From assembly GCF_028274965.1 (NCBI RefSeq), contig NZ_JAQCNO010000018.1:27178-91177 (forward strand): DNA of 64,000 nt, written 5' to 3'. The notes below the pieces were generated by a model that searched no databases, had not been told where the DNA came from, and saw nothing but the letters and a program-made list of their open reading frames with translations. Position numbers and translations under genes: made by a program. Shown here piece by piece: positions 44,895-52,816 of the stretch. The stretch comes from Natronomonas sp. (GTDB lineage Archaea > Halobacteriota > Halobacteria > Halobacteriales > Haloarculaceae). How positions within the stretch are numbered: position 1 is the stretch's first letter; every line of letters starts with the position of its first letter.

Positions 44895-44994
44895 ATCGGC
44901 CCCGTTGACCCCGATTGGACTCGCGGTTACTTGCACCTTTTGCCCACAGCACAACGGCGATCCGGCGCGGGCGGCTCCGGAGCCGCCCTCCGGC

Positions 44995-47646
44995 TCACTC
45001 GGTGATCTCGATGGCGGGGCGGGCGGGCTCGGCCTCGTCGGCGAGTTCCCCGTCGGCCTCGCTCGCGGTCAACACGCGGACCTCGGCGTCGAACTCCCGC
45101 TCGATCAGCCAGGCGGCGGCGGTCAGCGCCTCGTGCTCGGCGTCGGGGTCGAGCGTCCGGGTGAGCGCCTGGCGGTTCTCCTGGAGCTGTTGGCCGTAGG
45201 CGGCCGCGGCGTCCCCGTGGCGCTTGATCGACTCCCGTTCCATCAGCTCCCCGATGACGTTCTGTGCGTCGCTGTCGATGGCGACGTTCAGCGCCTCGTG
45301 TTTCCAGGCGGGCGTGACGACGACGTCGATCCGCTCGGGGTCGTCGATCCCGGCGACGTCGACGATCTGTCTGACGTCCTCGCGGGTGTTCTCGACGAGC
45401 CGCCGGCGCGTCTCGATCGCGTTCCGGTCGGCCGTCGCCGCGGGCCAGGACGCTTCGGCGACGAAGCCTTCGTTGCCGAGCGCCTCCCAGAGCTCCTCGC
45501 AGACGTGAGGGGCGACGGGCGCGAGCGATCGGAGCGCGACCGAGAGCCCCGCCTCGAACGTCTCCGCGTGGACGGGGCCGCCCTCGCGGTAGCGCCTGAG
45601 CGTGCCGACGAGCGACTTGGCCTCCCGGGCGGCCGTGTTGAACACCAACTCGTCGTACGCCTCGGCCGCGATGACGGCGGCGGCCTCGGTCTCGCGGGCG
45701 ACGTACTCGGCTGTCGGGCCGCGCTCGTCGGTCGTCTCGACCTCCCCGGCGGCGTACGCCTCGACGATCCGTTTCAGCCGCGTCAGAAACCGGTAGGCCG
45801 AGCGGACGCCCTCCTCCGTCCAATCGAAGTCCCGCTCCGGCTGGGCGGCCTGCATCATAAAGAGGCGGGCGGTGTCGGCGCCGTACTCCTCGACGATGGC
45901 CTGCGGCGAGACGACGTTGCCCTTCGATTTCGACATCTTCTCGCCGTCGAGTTGGACCATCCCCTGCGCGAGGAGGTTCTCGAAGGGCTCGCGGTGCTTG
46001 AGGCCCTCGTGGTCGGCGAGGGTCTTCGTGACGAACCGCGAGTACAGCAGGTGCATCACGGCGTGTTCGATGCCGCCGACGTACTGGTCGACGGGCATCC
46101 AGTCGTTGGCCCGATCGAGTTCGAAGGGCGCGGTTTCGACGCCCGGCGAGACGTACCGCAGGAAGTACCACGAGGAGTCGACGAAGGTGTCCATCGTGTC
46201 CGTCTCGCGCTCGGCGTCGGCGCCGCAGTCCGGACACGTCGTCTCCTTCCACTCGGTGGCGGCGTCAAGCGGGTTGCCCGTCGTGTTGATGAACGCCGGC
46301 AGCTCGACGGGCAGCTCCGAGTCCGGAACGAGAACCGGGCCGCACTCCGGGCAGTGCACGATCGGGATCGGCGTGCCCCAGTAGCGCTGTCTGGAGATGC
46401 CCCAATCGCGCAGGCGGTACTGCGCGTCCGGGGCGGCGCTACCGATGTCCTCGGTGAGTCGATCGCGGGCCGCGGCGCTTTCGAGCCCCGAGTACGCCCC
46501 CGAGTTGACGAGGACGCCGTCCTCGGTGAAGGCGCCCTCGCTGACGTCCGGTACGTCCCCCTCTTCAGGGGCGATCACCGGCTCGATGTCGACGCCCATC
46601 TTCGTGGCGAAGGCGTGATCGCGGTGGTCGTGGGCCGGCACCCCCATCAGCGCGCCCGTCCCGACGTCCGAGAGGACGAAATCGGCCACGAAGACCGGCA
46701 GTTCCGCGCCGGTGACGGGGTTCGTCGCCGTCAGGTCCGTCCGGACGCCGTTCGGCTCGTCGCCCTCCGGGTCGGCCTCGTGGCGGACGAACTCGCGGAC
46801 GGCCTCGTCGGTCTCGACGAGCGACTCGGCGATCGGGTGATCCGGCGCCAAGGCGAAAAACGTCGCCCCGAAGACGGTGTCGACGCGCGTGGTGAACGCC
46901 TCGATCGCGCCGTGCTCGACGTCAGATCCCGAGACGTCGAAGGACAGCGTCGTCCCGTGCTGGCGGCCGATCCAGTTGCGCTGCATCTGCCTGACCGAGT
47001 CGGGCCACCCCTCCAACTCGTCGATGTACTCGACGAGCTCGTCGGCGTAGTCGGTGATCGAGAGGAACCACTGTTCGAGCTCCCTCGTCTCGACGGGCGT
47101 GTCACAGCGCCAACACAGCTCGTCGTCGGTCTCGACCTGCTCGTCGGCCAACACCGTCTCGCAGTCGGGACACCAGTTCACGTCGGCGTCGCGGCGCTCG
47201 GCGAGGCCCTCCTCGAGGAACCGCCCGAAGAGCCACTGGTTCCAGCGGTAGTACTCCGGCGTACACGTCGTTATCTCGCGCTCCCAGTCGTAGCCGAAGC
47301 CCATCGACTCCATCTGGCCTCTCATCGTGTCGATGCACTCGAACGTCCAATCGCGGGGGTTCGTATCGCGCTCCTTGGCGGCGTTCTCGGCGGGCAGCCC
47401 GAAGGCGTCCCACCCCATCGGGTGCAGCACGTCGTCGCCGCGCATCCGGCGGTACCGGGCGTAGGCGTCCGTGATCGTGTAGTTGCGGACGTGACCCATG
47501 TGGAGCTGCCCCGACGGGTAGGGGTACATCCCGAGGACGTAACTCGGGTCCTCGACGTCGTCGGGCGTCCGGTACACGGAGGCGTCGTCCCACGCCTCCT
47601 GCCAGCGTCGTTCGACCGCGGCGTGGTCGTATCCGTCGTCGTGCAT
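44995..47646 (-). CDS. leuS: Leucyl-tRNA synthetase (bacterial-type)
   Basis: An 883-residue class I synthetase. The HIGH-type motif is PYPSGQLHMGHVRNY (about 40-54) and the KMSKS loop is GEKMSKSKGN (about 570). The CP1 editing domain has the Thr-rich AFTTRVDTVFGATFF and the Asp-containing GVPAHDHRDHAFA. Zn-type Cys pairs include CPDC and CWRC near 165-185 and CPECG/CPDCG near 430-460. The layout with MGWDAFGLPAENAA and a CP1 insertion after the first Zn site is the bacterial form. The ATG at 47646 is chosen over the 47694 extension. It shares no operon with its neighbours. Confidence 0.97.
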   Translation of the reverse strand: MHDDGYDHAAVERRWQEAWDDASVYRTPDDVEDPSYVLGMYPYPSGQLHMGHVRNYTITDAYARYRRMRGDDVLHPMGWDAFGLPAENAAKERDTNPRDWTFECIDTMRGQMESMGFGYDWEREITTCTPEYYRWNQWLFGRFLEEGLAERRDADVNWCPDCETVLADEQVETDDELCWRCDTPVETRELEQWFLSITDYADELVEYIDELEGWPDSVRQMQRNWIGRQHGTTLSFDVSGSDVEHGAIEAFTTRVDTVFGATFFALAPDHPIAESLVETDEAVREFVRHEADPEGDEPNGVRTDLTATNPVTGAELPVFVADFVLSDVGTGALMGVPAHDHRDHAFATKMGVDIEPVIAPEEGDVPDVSEGAFTEDGVLVNSGAYSGLESAAARDRLTEDIGSAAPDAQYRLRDWGISRQRYWGTPIPIVHCPECGPVLVPDSELPVELPAFINTTGNPLDAATEWKETTCPDCGADAERETDTMDTFVDSSWYFLRYVSPGVETAPFELDRANDWMPVDQYVGGIEHAVMHLLYSRFVTKTLADHEGLKHREPFENLLAQGMVQLDGEKMSKSKGNVVSPQAIVEEYGADTARLFMMQAAQPERDFDWTEEGVRSAYRFLTRLKRIVEAYAAGEVETTDERGPTAEYVARETEAAAVIAAEAYDELVFNTAAREAKSLVGTLRRYREGGPVHAETFEAGLSVALRSLAPVAPHVCEELWEALGNEGFVAEASWPAATADRNAIETRRRLVENTREDVRQIVDVAGIDDPERIDVVVTPAWKHEALNVAIDSDAQNVIGELMERESIKRHGDAAAAYGQQLQENRQALTRTLDPDAEHEALTAAAWLIEREFDAEVRVLTASEADGELADEAEPARPAIEITE

Positions 47647-47722
47647 GGAGCGGAATACCGAACGTTCCGTCGGTTCGGTACTTAAACTTTCCATCCGCCC
47701 GCCGCGCGGTTCGTCCGGACGC

Positions 47723-48706
47723 TCAGGGCTCGATGACGAGCTTCCCGGTGAAACTGTCGTTCATGACGGCCCGCTGTGCCGCGGCCGTCTCCTCGAGGTC
47801 GTACGTCTCCGCGACGGCGACGGTGAGGCGGTCCCGCCGCAGAAGCGCCCCGAGCCGCCGGAGCACGCTGTCGATGTGCGGCTCGCTGAACGCGTCCATC
47901 GGCTGGATGGTGAGGTCCTTGCCGATCGCTTCGGTGAGGTCCTCGATGGTCGGCGAATCGCGGTTGTTCCCGATCACGACGACGGTCCCCCCGTACCCGG
48001 AGACATCGATGTCCAGTTGCACGTACTCCTCGATGCGGTGGTCGAGGACGACGTCGACGCCGTCCGTGACCTCCGCGATCGCCGCTTCGAGCTCCCCGTT
48101 CGGGCGGTCGTAGTCGATCACCGCATCGGCGCCGAACGACCGGACCGCGTCGGCCCGCTCGTCGGACGCCGTTGCGATCACCGTCGCGCCGAGCGCCGAG
48201 GCCAACTGGACGGCGACGTGGCCAACACCCCCGCTTCCGCCGTGTACGAGACAGGCGTCGCCGGCCTCGAGGGACCCGAACCGCCGCAGCGCCCGCCAGG
48301 CGGTAATCCCGACGATCCCGATCCCGGCCCCCACGGTCGCCGAAACGCCGTCCGGCAGCGGAGCGAGGCGGTCCTCGCGGACAACGACGTACTCCGCGCA
48401 GGCGCCCTGACGGTCGCCGCGGCCCCCGGTCGAGTTCAGCCGGGGGATCGTCCCGAAGACGCGGTCGCCGGCCGCGAACGCCGATACCCGATCGCCGGCG
48501 GCCTCGACGGTCCCGGCGACGTCGGAGCCGGTGATCAACGGGAGGTCGTCGCCCCACAGGCCCTCTCGCCGGAGCGCGTCGCAGGGGTTGACACCGATCG
48601 CCTCGACCGCCAACAGCACCTCGTCCGGGTTCGGGTCCAGCCGGGGGATCTCCTCGAGTTGGAGGACGTCCGGGTCGCCGAACTCGTGGTATCTGACAGC
48701 GCGCAT
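47723..48706 (-). CDS. NADPH:quinone reductase-like medium-chain dehydrogenase
   Basis: A 327-residue zinc-free medium-chain dehydrogenase/reductase. The N-terminal GroES-like part is MRAVRYHEFGDPDVLQLEEI with TGSDVAGTVEAAGDRV. The NADPH Rossmann loop is CLVHGGSGGVGHVAVQLA (about 148-165). The C-terminus ANDSFTGKLVIEP-like end (NDSFTGKLVIEP) is typical of quinone or enone reductases. The frame is open to 48850, but MRAVRYHEF at 48706 is the family's normal start. The minus strand 25-34 bp upstream reads AAACCTAAA, the same 9-mer found in the operator at 48924-48941. Confidence 0.9.
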   Translation of the reverse strand: MRAVRYHEFGDPDVLQLEEIPRLDPNPDEVLLAVEAIGVNPCDALRREGLWGDDLPLITGSDVAGTVEAAGDRVSAFAAGDRVFGTIPRLNSTGGRGDRQGACAEYVVVREDRLAPLPDGVSATVGAGIGIVGITAWRALRRFGSLEAGDACLVHGGSGGVGHVAVQLASALGATVIATASDERADAVRSFGADAVIDYDRPNGELEAAIAEVTDGVDVVLDHRIEEYVQLDIDVSGYGGTVVVIGNNRDSPTIEDLTEAIGKDLTIQPMDAFSEPHIDSVLRRLGALLRRDRLTVAVAETYDLEETAAAQRAVMNDSFTGKLVIEP

Positions 48707-49032
48707 ACCACCCACACGCGGCGGCCGGCGGTTTAGGTTTGGGTGGTCACGGCGGCGCCCGCCGCGCGCCCGGATCGCCCCGAGGAGTGACCGCTCGGTG
48801 TCGACGTTCGTGTTCGTATCAGTAACGCGTCGCCCGCGTTCTCGAAACACGGCGACGACGTGGGCATAGATAGCTACGATCGGTGGCTTTTATTCCGGCC
48901 AAACAATCGAAACGTACTTGTATTTTTAGGCAAACCTAAAACCGTGCGACGGACCCGGTACGCGCTACTCGGCGACCCGTACGCGACACCTCGCGCCGAG
49001 TGAGCCCCAAGAGACCACGGAGGAGACACGAC
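48707..49032. other. 326-bp divergent regulatory region
   Basis: No gene is visible between the quinone-reductase-like gene (minus) and the 49033 micro-ORF (plus). On the plus strand it holds a TATA-overlapping inverted repeat TTTTAGG-N4-CCTAAAA (48924-48941), then a leader hairpin ACTCGGCG/CGCCGAGT (48967-48974 with 48994-49001) and a GGAGGAG Shine-Dalgarno at about 49018-49024. On the minus side a single AAACCTAAA half-site (48732-48740) sits in the core promoter position of the 48706 gene. Confidence 0.7.
48920..48941 (+). promoter_or_regulatory. TATA box overlapped by a DtxR/iron-type operator
   Basis: GTATTTTTAGG starts an AT-rich core promoter. Overlapping it is a perfect 7-bp inverted repeat with 4-bp spacer, TTTTAGG-CAAA-CCTAAAA (48924-48941). 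Its core TTAGGCAAACCTAA closely resembles DtxR/IdeR-family iron-box sequences (TTAGG-N4-CCTAA). A repressor bound here would block TBP directly. The regulator and metal are inferred from similarity only. Confidence 0.65.
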
Positions 49033-49101
49033 ATGCAGTCAAGCACCAACCGCACCGGACGGCCAACCGAGGACGACCGCCGAACCGGAGGGACGACATG
49101 A
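49033..49101 (+). CDS. 22-residue upstream micro-ORF coupled to the next gene
   Basis: ATG at 49033 opens a 22-codon frame (MQSSTNRTGRPTEDDRRTGG, then TT and stop) whose TGA overlaps the next gene's ATG (ATGA at 49098-49101). A strong GGAGGAG Shine-Dalgarno lies 8-14 nt upstream. The peptide is polar and has no recognisable domain. Its job is probably translational coupling rather than the peptide itself, though a real small protein is possible. Confidence 0.5.
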   Translation: MQSSTNRTGRPTEDDRRTGGTT

Positions 49102-49892
49102 CAGTCGAGACGTACATCGACCGAGCCCGGACCCGCGTGCGGGCCGAACGGGACGCCGTCGACGGGAAACGCGACGCCTACGACGCGTTCGTCCGCCGGG
49201 TGAGTGACCTACAGCCCGAGCCGGTGTCGGCGTCCGCACCCGCGACCGGACTGACGACGGCGGGCGGCGCGCGACTCGCCGCCGACGCCCCGAGCGACGA
49301 CCGGTGCGGAACCGTCCGGGCGGCCTTCGCCGAGACGATCCGCCCCCACAGCGTCGCCGACCTCGACGGCTCCGAACCGCTCCTCGAGACGATCCGAGAG
49401 GAGTTCACCGACGCCATCGCGGTGGCGCTCGCGCCCACGACCGAGAGCCCCTTCAGCCGCGATCTGAAGCGACTGATCGTCGCCGAGACGCGGTCGCGGC
49501 GCTCGGAGGCGACCGCGCTCCGGAAGGCCCTCGACCGCGAGGCCGGCCACCTCGAGGACGCGGCCGCGGCCGTCGACGACGTCGTCGCCGGTGTCGTCGA
49601 CGTCGACGAGACGCCCCTGACCGATCTCGGCTTCGACGCGCTCGCGCGGCGTCACGAGACGCTCGCGGACCTCCGGGATCGCTGCACGGAACTGGTCCGT
49701 CGCCGTCAGGAACTCCTCCGGCGGGCGACGAACGACGGGGCCGACGTCGGCGTCCGCCACCGGAGTCTCGTCCCGTACCTCTACGGTGGGTTCCCGGTCG
49801 ATCATCCGGTTCTCGCGACGGTCGCCGCGCTCGACGACGCCTGTGCGGACTGCCAGCGGACGGTCCGGGCGCACCTCATCCGGCGGGCCTGA
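49098..49892 (+). CDS. Haloarchaeal helical protein of unknown function (DUF7260-like)
   Basis: A 264-residue soluble, largely helical protein: MTVETYIDRARTRVRAERDA, then KRDAYDAFVRRVSDL, FAETIRPHSVADLDG and a long helix LRKALDREAGHLEDAAAAV. Cys residues occur at DRCGTVRAAF, RDRCTEL and in CADCQRTVR at the end. I recall similar haloarchaeal proteins under DUF7260; no function is known. It has a strong GGAGGGA Shine-Dalgarno at 49087-49093 inside the preceding micro-ORF. It is probably controlled by the DtxR-type operator at 48924. Confidence 0.8.
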   Translation: MTVETYIDRARTRVRAERDAVDGKRDAYDAFVRRVSDLQPEPVSASAPATGLTTAGGARLAADAPSDDRCGTVRAAFAETIRPHSVADLDGSEPLLETIREEFTDAIAVALAPTTESPFSRDLKRLIVAETRSRRSEATALRKALDREAGHLEDAAAAVDDVVAGVVDVDETPLTDLGFDALARRHETLADLRDRCTELVRRRQELLRRATNDGADVGVRHRSLVPYLYGGFPVDHPVLATVAALDDACADCQRTVRAHLIRRA

Positions 49893-49974
49893 TCGGAGCG
49901 CCGAGCGAGGCCGGGCGGACGCGTCGGTCGTGGTAACACTGAACCGTCGGGCACCCGTACGGGGAGCCGAGACG

Positions 49975-50298
49975 ATGACCGGCGGTCAGGGACCGACAGG
50001 GGGCTACCCCCCGCACGTCGAGACGGAGCCGGTCGCCGGCGTTGCGGTCCCGTTGTCGTGTCGCAACCGGATCGACGAGGCGGCGCTCGTGGACGCCGTG
50101 GCGGTGCTCGATGCCCACGCGGTCGCACACTATCGGGTGTCCCCGGTCGGCGGTCTGAAAGTCTTCGTCGGCGTCCACCGCCCGGACGCGGAGTACGAGG
50201 CGCTCCGGAGCGCTCTCGACGATGCCACCTACGGCCTCCGGGAGCGCGGCGCTTCCGGTGGATTCCGTCGGCTCCGCGCGGCCCTGACCGAGCCCTAA
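49975..50298 (+). CDS. Hypothetical protein, 107 aa
   Basis: A 107-residue soluble protein starting MTGGQGPTGGYPPHVETEP, with a predicted alpha/beta core (AVPLSCRNRIDEAALVDAVAVLD, then HYRVSPVGGLKVFVGVHRPDAEYEALRSAL). It lies 82 bp after the DUF7260-like gene on the same strand and might share its transcript. No motif is recognised. Codon use looks coding, but the start could differ. Confidence 0.6.
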   Translation: MTGGQGPTGGYPPHVETEPVAGVAVPLSCRNRIDEAALVDAVAVLDAHAVAHYRVSPVGGLKVFVGVHRPDAEYEALRSALDDATYGLRERGASGGFRRLRAALTEP

Positions 50299-50342
50299 GA
50301 GATCGAGACCCTCACCCCGCGTCCCGCCGTACGACCTCCGGA

Positions 50343-51053
50343 TCAGATCAGACCGCCGAGCGACGCGTCGCGCTCCGTCGCGTAGTGCGCCGCGAGATCG
50401 ATGCCGAACTTGACCCCGACGGCGGCGAACACGAGCGGTCCGCTGGCCGCGGCCTCGACGCTGACCGCCCGTCCCTCCGCGAACTCGTCGGCGATCATGA
50501 CGACGAGGAGGCCGACACCGGCCAGCACGACGCCCCTGAGGAACACCCCCTTGAGCGCCGCGCCGACCGTCGTCTCCCGGTAGCCCCCGCGATGGAAGTA
50601 CTCGACGACCGTCCGTCCGCCCTCGGTGAAAAAGACGGCGGCGGCTCCGACGACGACCCACGGCGGCATCTCGGCGTCGGGGGTGGCCGCGATGACCGGC
50701 CCGGCGACCAATCCGCCGACCCCGACCCACACGACGGCCAACAGCGGGACGAAGAGCACGAGTCCCTGAAGCGTCCGATAGAGGACCGTGAGATCGGTCC
50801 CCGGGATCGGTATCCCCGCGTCCCCCCAGGTGGCGCCGAGCCCCTCCCCGCCGGTCTCCGGGGGCTGTCCGGCGAAGAGCGCCCGGACGAGGGCCCACAC
50901 CGACAGCGCGGTGAACTCGAGCCAGTAGAACACCACCAGGCCCACCCCCGACGTGCCGAACGCGAGGAGACCAACCGCGGGCGCGCCATTGGCGGTAAGA
51001 ACAGCCAGCAGGCCGGCGTTCGGGCGCAACCAGGAGACGCTACCGCGCCGCAT
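50343..51053 (-). CDS. DUF6498-like membrane protein
   Basis: A 236-residue membrane protein with about six helices. Features seen in DUF6498 proteins are an N-terminal FYWLEFTALSVWALVRALFAG region and a later FFTEGGRTVVEYFHRGGYRETT loop with a C-terminal VGVKFGIDLAAHYATERD helix. Function unknown. It is on the opposite strand from the 49975 gene, ends 44 bp from it, and is followed upstream by another membrane protein gene. Confidence 0.8.
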   Translation of the reverse strand: MRRGSVSWLRPNAGLLAVLTANGAPAVGLLAFGTSGVGLVVFYWLEFTALSVWALVRALFAGQPPETGGEGLGATWGDAGIPIPGTDLTVLYRTLQGLVLFVPLLAVVWVGVGGLVAGPVIAATPDAEMPPWVVVGAAAVFFTEGGRTVVEYFHRGGYRETTVGAALKGVFLRGVVLAGVGLLVVMIADEFAEGRAVSVEAAASGPLVFAAVGVKFGIDLAAHYATERDASLGGLI

Positions 51054-51119
51054 TCGTCGAGGCCCCGCCTCGGACGGGGCGCGCTCTCGGTTCCCGCCGG
51101 GACGCGCGCTGCGATCGGT

Positions 51120-51488
51120 TCATCCCCGATGGCCGGTGAGGCCGGCGACGACCACGTAGAGCCCGAACGTGGAGATCGCCGTTCCGGACAACTGAACGCT
51201 GGCCGTCGGAAGTACGCCGACGTCGGGGTACAAAAGCGGCGCGAGCATGAACCACCCGCCGAAGACGGTGGTAAGGACGGCCGGCGGGAGGCTCGGTTCG
51301 CCCGACGCCCGGAGCAACTGGACGTTCCGGACCGCGAAGACGGTTCCCAAGAGCCCGCTGGAGACAACGCTTCCGGTGAACGCCCTCGAGGCCCCGGCGA
51401 CGGGCGGGACAAAAACCGCCGCGGCGCACGCGAGGATGGGGACGACCGCCGACAACAACAGAAACCGGGAGGGTGGTGTGCGCTGCAC
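51120..51488 (-). CDS. Small four-helix membrane protein (possibly SPW-repeat-like)
   Basis: A 122-residue protein with four hydrophobic helices and a central TTVFGGWFMLAPLLY segment reminiscent of SPW-repeat membrane proteins, a weak resemblance. The start is uncertain: no ATG precedes the first helix. I chose GTG at 51488 (VQRTPPSRFLLLSAV), while TTG at 51512 would add eight residues. It lies 66 bp from the DUF6498 gene on the same strand. Function unknown. Confidence 0.6.
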   Translation of the reverse strand: MQRTPPSRFLLLSAVVPILACAAAVFVPPVAGASRAFTGSVVSSGLLGTVFAVRNVQLLRASGEPSLPPAVLTTVFGGWFMLAPLLYPDVGVLPTASVQLSGTAISTFGLYVVVAGLTGHRG

Positions 51489-51607
51489 ACGCGGGGATTG
51501 GCGTCGAGGCAATTAGCTCTTTGTCATCGATCCCGCCGCACAGCGGCGGCCCCGGATCCGACGCCCCGTCGTTGGGGGCGTTGGGGGTACCCGACCGCCG
51601 CCCTCTG

Positions 51608-52240
51608 TCAGGGTCCGTCCTCCGGGCGGGCGCTCACGACGCGCTGGCACACCCCCGGGAGAACGGCGCGGTACGCCCGTTCCGGAAACGCCATCGTCAC
51701 CTCGATCGTCCGGGGAACGGCGGCGACAAGCGCCTCCCACGACACCGGGGGCCTCCGGACCACCTCGCCGGTCCGGTCGTCGTACCACACGTTGTACCGC
51801 AGCCTCGGCGCGACGTCGACGGCGCGTTCGAACGCGGTCTCCGCCGGCGCTTCGCCCGCTCCGCCCGCGTCGAGCTCGGCCGATCCGACCGAGCCGACCG
51901 ACGACGTCACGAACTCGTACTCGCGGTACCGATCGCTGAACCGCGCCCAGAGCCGGGCTCTGGCGCGGGCGGCCGCCCGGCGCGTCCCCCACTCCTCGAA
52001 CGGCATCCGCCCGGTCCGGGTCACGCCGTCGACCTCCCGTTCGTAGCGGGCCTGTTTCTCTTCGGGCACGTACGTGTACTCCCTGATCGGGTCCGCGACG
52101 AACGACAGACGCGTTCCCGTTCCGAGCCGCTGGACCGGATCGACCGCCGGAGGGGCGCGCTCCGGGCCGCCCGATACGCACCCGCCGGCAGCCGCCGACA
52201 GCGAACCGAGCCCCGCGAGGACGGTTCGTCGGGAGGGCAT
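51608..52240 (-). CDS. Tat lipoprotein of unknown function
   Basis: A 210-residue protein with a twin-arginine lipoprotein signal: SRRTVLAGLGSLSAAAGGC, lipobox Cys at residue 21. The mature part has charged helices and a WYDDRTGEVVRRPPVSW segment, with no domain I recognise. The ATG at 52240 is fixed by the Tat signal, and a TATA-like TATCTTTTAC on the minus strand at 52263-52272 lies 27 bp upstream. Surface-anchored, role unknown. Confidence 0.75.
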   Translation of the reverse strand: MPSRRTVLAGLGSLSAAAGGCVSGGPERAPPAVDPVQRLGTGTRLSFVADPIREYTYVPEEKQARYEREVDGVTRTGRMPFEEWGTRRAAARARARLWARFSDRYREYEFVTSSVGSVGSAELDAGGAGEAPAETAFERAVDVAPRLRYNVWYDDRTGEVVRRPPVSWEALVAAVPRTIEVTMAFPERAYRAVLPGVCQRVVSARPEDGP

Positions 52241-52262
52241 CGCAGTACCTCGTTTTGAGGCT

Positions 52263-52272
52263 GTAAAAGATA
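52263..52272 (-). promoter_or_regulatory. TATA-like element for the 51608-52240 lipoprotein gene
   Basis: The minus strand reads TATCTTTTAC, centred about 27 bp upstream of the ATG at 52240, suggesting a leaderless start. Confidence 0.5.
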
Positions 52273-52298
52273 TTACTTGCGGCCCGCCGGCGGACGGA

Positions 52299-52351
52299 CG
52301 CGGTAACGCCCGCCGGATCGTGCCGAACGGCGGCCCGATGGCGTTACCGCG
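52299..52351. repeat. Perfect 12-bp inverted repeat between the hemoglobin and lipoprotein genes
   Basis: CGCGGTAACGCC (52299-52310) and GGCGTTACCGCG (52340-52351) are exact reverse complements with a 29-bp spacer. It lies upstream of the lipoprotein promoter and downstream of the truncated hemoglobin stop (52403), so it could be a terminator-like hairpin or an operator. The half-site GCGGTAACGC recurs at about 53880-53889 near the amidase promoter. Confidence 0.8.
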
Positions 52352-52402
52352 CCGGGTAGAGGGTTCGATCCCCGACCGAGGCGGCCCCTCGCCTCTCACC
52401 AG

Positions 52403-52783
52403 TCACCGATCGTCGTCGTTCGGGCTCGCCAACAGCTCCTGTTCGTACTCGGCGACGGCCCCCACGACGGCCGCCGCGTCTTCCTCGGGGACGTCGAACG
52501 CGGCCAGACTCTCGTACAGCAGTTCGACCGCCGTTCGGATGTGCTCGGGCTCGAACGGGACGTGGAGGTGGGCCTCACGGACCGGCTCGGCGTCGTAGGT
52601 CTCCGGGCCGCCCGCCGCCTCGCACAGGAGGTCGGTCTGCGTTCGCCGCGGCTTCTCCATGTCCGCGCCCGCGAAGAACGGCCCCAGTTCGTCGTCGGCG
52701 AGAAGCCTGTCGTAGAGGTCGTCGACCACGGCCTGGATACCGTCGTGCCCACCGAGACGTTCGCACAGCGTTTCCCCGGCCAT
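52403..52783 (-). CDS. Truncated hemoglobin (group I-like)
   Basis: A 126-residue 2-on-2 globin: MAGETLCERLGGHDGIQAVVDDLYDRLLADDELGPFFAG gives helices A, B and E, with the GG hinge. The proximal His is in EAHLHVPFEPEHI (about residue 66). Such proteins bind O2 or NO and may detoxify NO. The ATG at 52783 is preferred to a GTG at 52792; a TATA-like AACTATTT on the minus strand at 52809-52816 lies about 29 bp upstream. Confidence 0.92.
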   Translation of the reverse strand: MAGETLCERLGGHDGIQAVVDDLYDRLLADDELGPFFAGADMEKPRRTQTDLLCEAAGGPETYDAEPVREAHLHVPFEPEHIRTAVELLYESLAAFDVPEEDAAAVVGAVAEYEQELLASPNDDDR

Positions 52784-52808
52784 ACCCGACACGTCGGATC
52801 AGCATCCG

Positions 52809-52816
52809 AAATAGTT
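52809..52816 (-). promoter_or_regulatory. TATA-like element for the truncated hemoglobin gene
   Basis: The minus strand reads AACTATTT, about 29 bp upstream of the ATG at 52783. Confidence 0.45.

Noticed and set aside
44878..47685. A 935-codon open frame opposite leuS
   Set aside because: Antisense to a fully motif-supported LeuRS, with Arg/Asp/Val-rich composition and no domain.
48528..48869. A 112-codon plus-strand frame opposite the quinone-reductase gene and its upstream region
   Set aside because: Antisense, Arg/Ser-rich composition, and it would run through the divergent promoter region.
52356..52378. GGGTTCGATCCCC resembling a tRNA T-arm
   Set aside because: Only three base pairs form around the TTCGATC loop, and no acceptor, D or anticodon arm can be found in the preceding 60 bases. 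It is chance.
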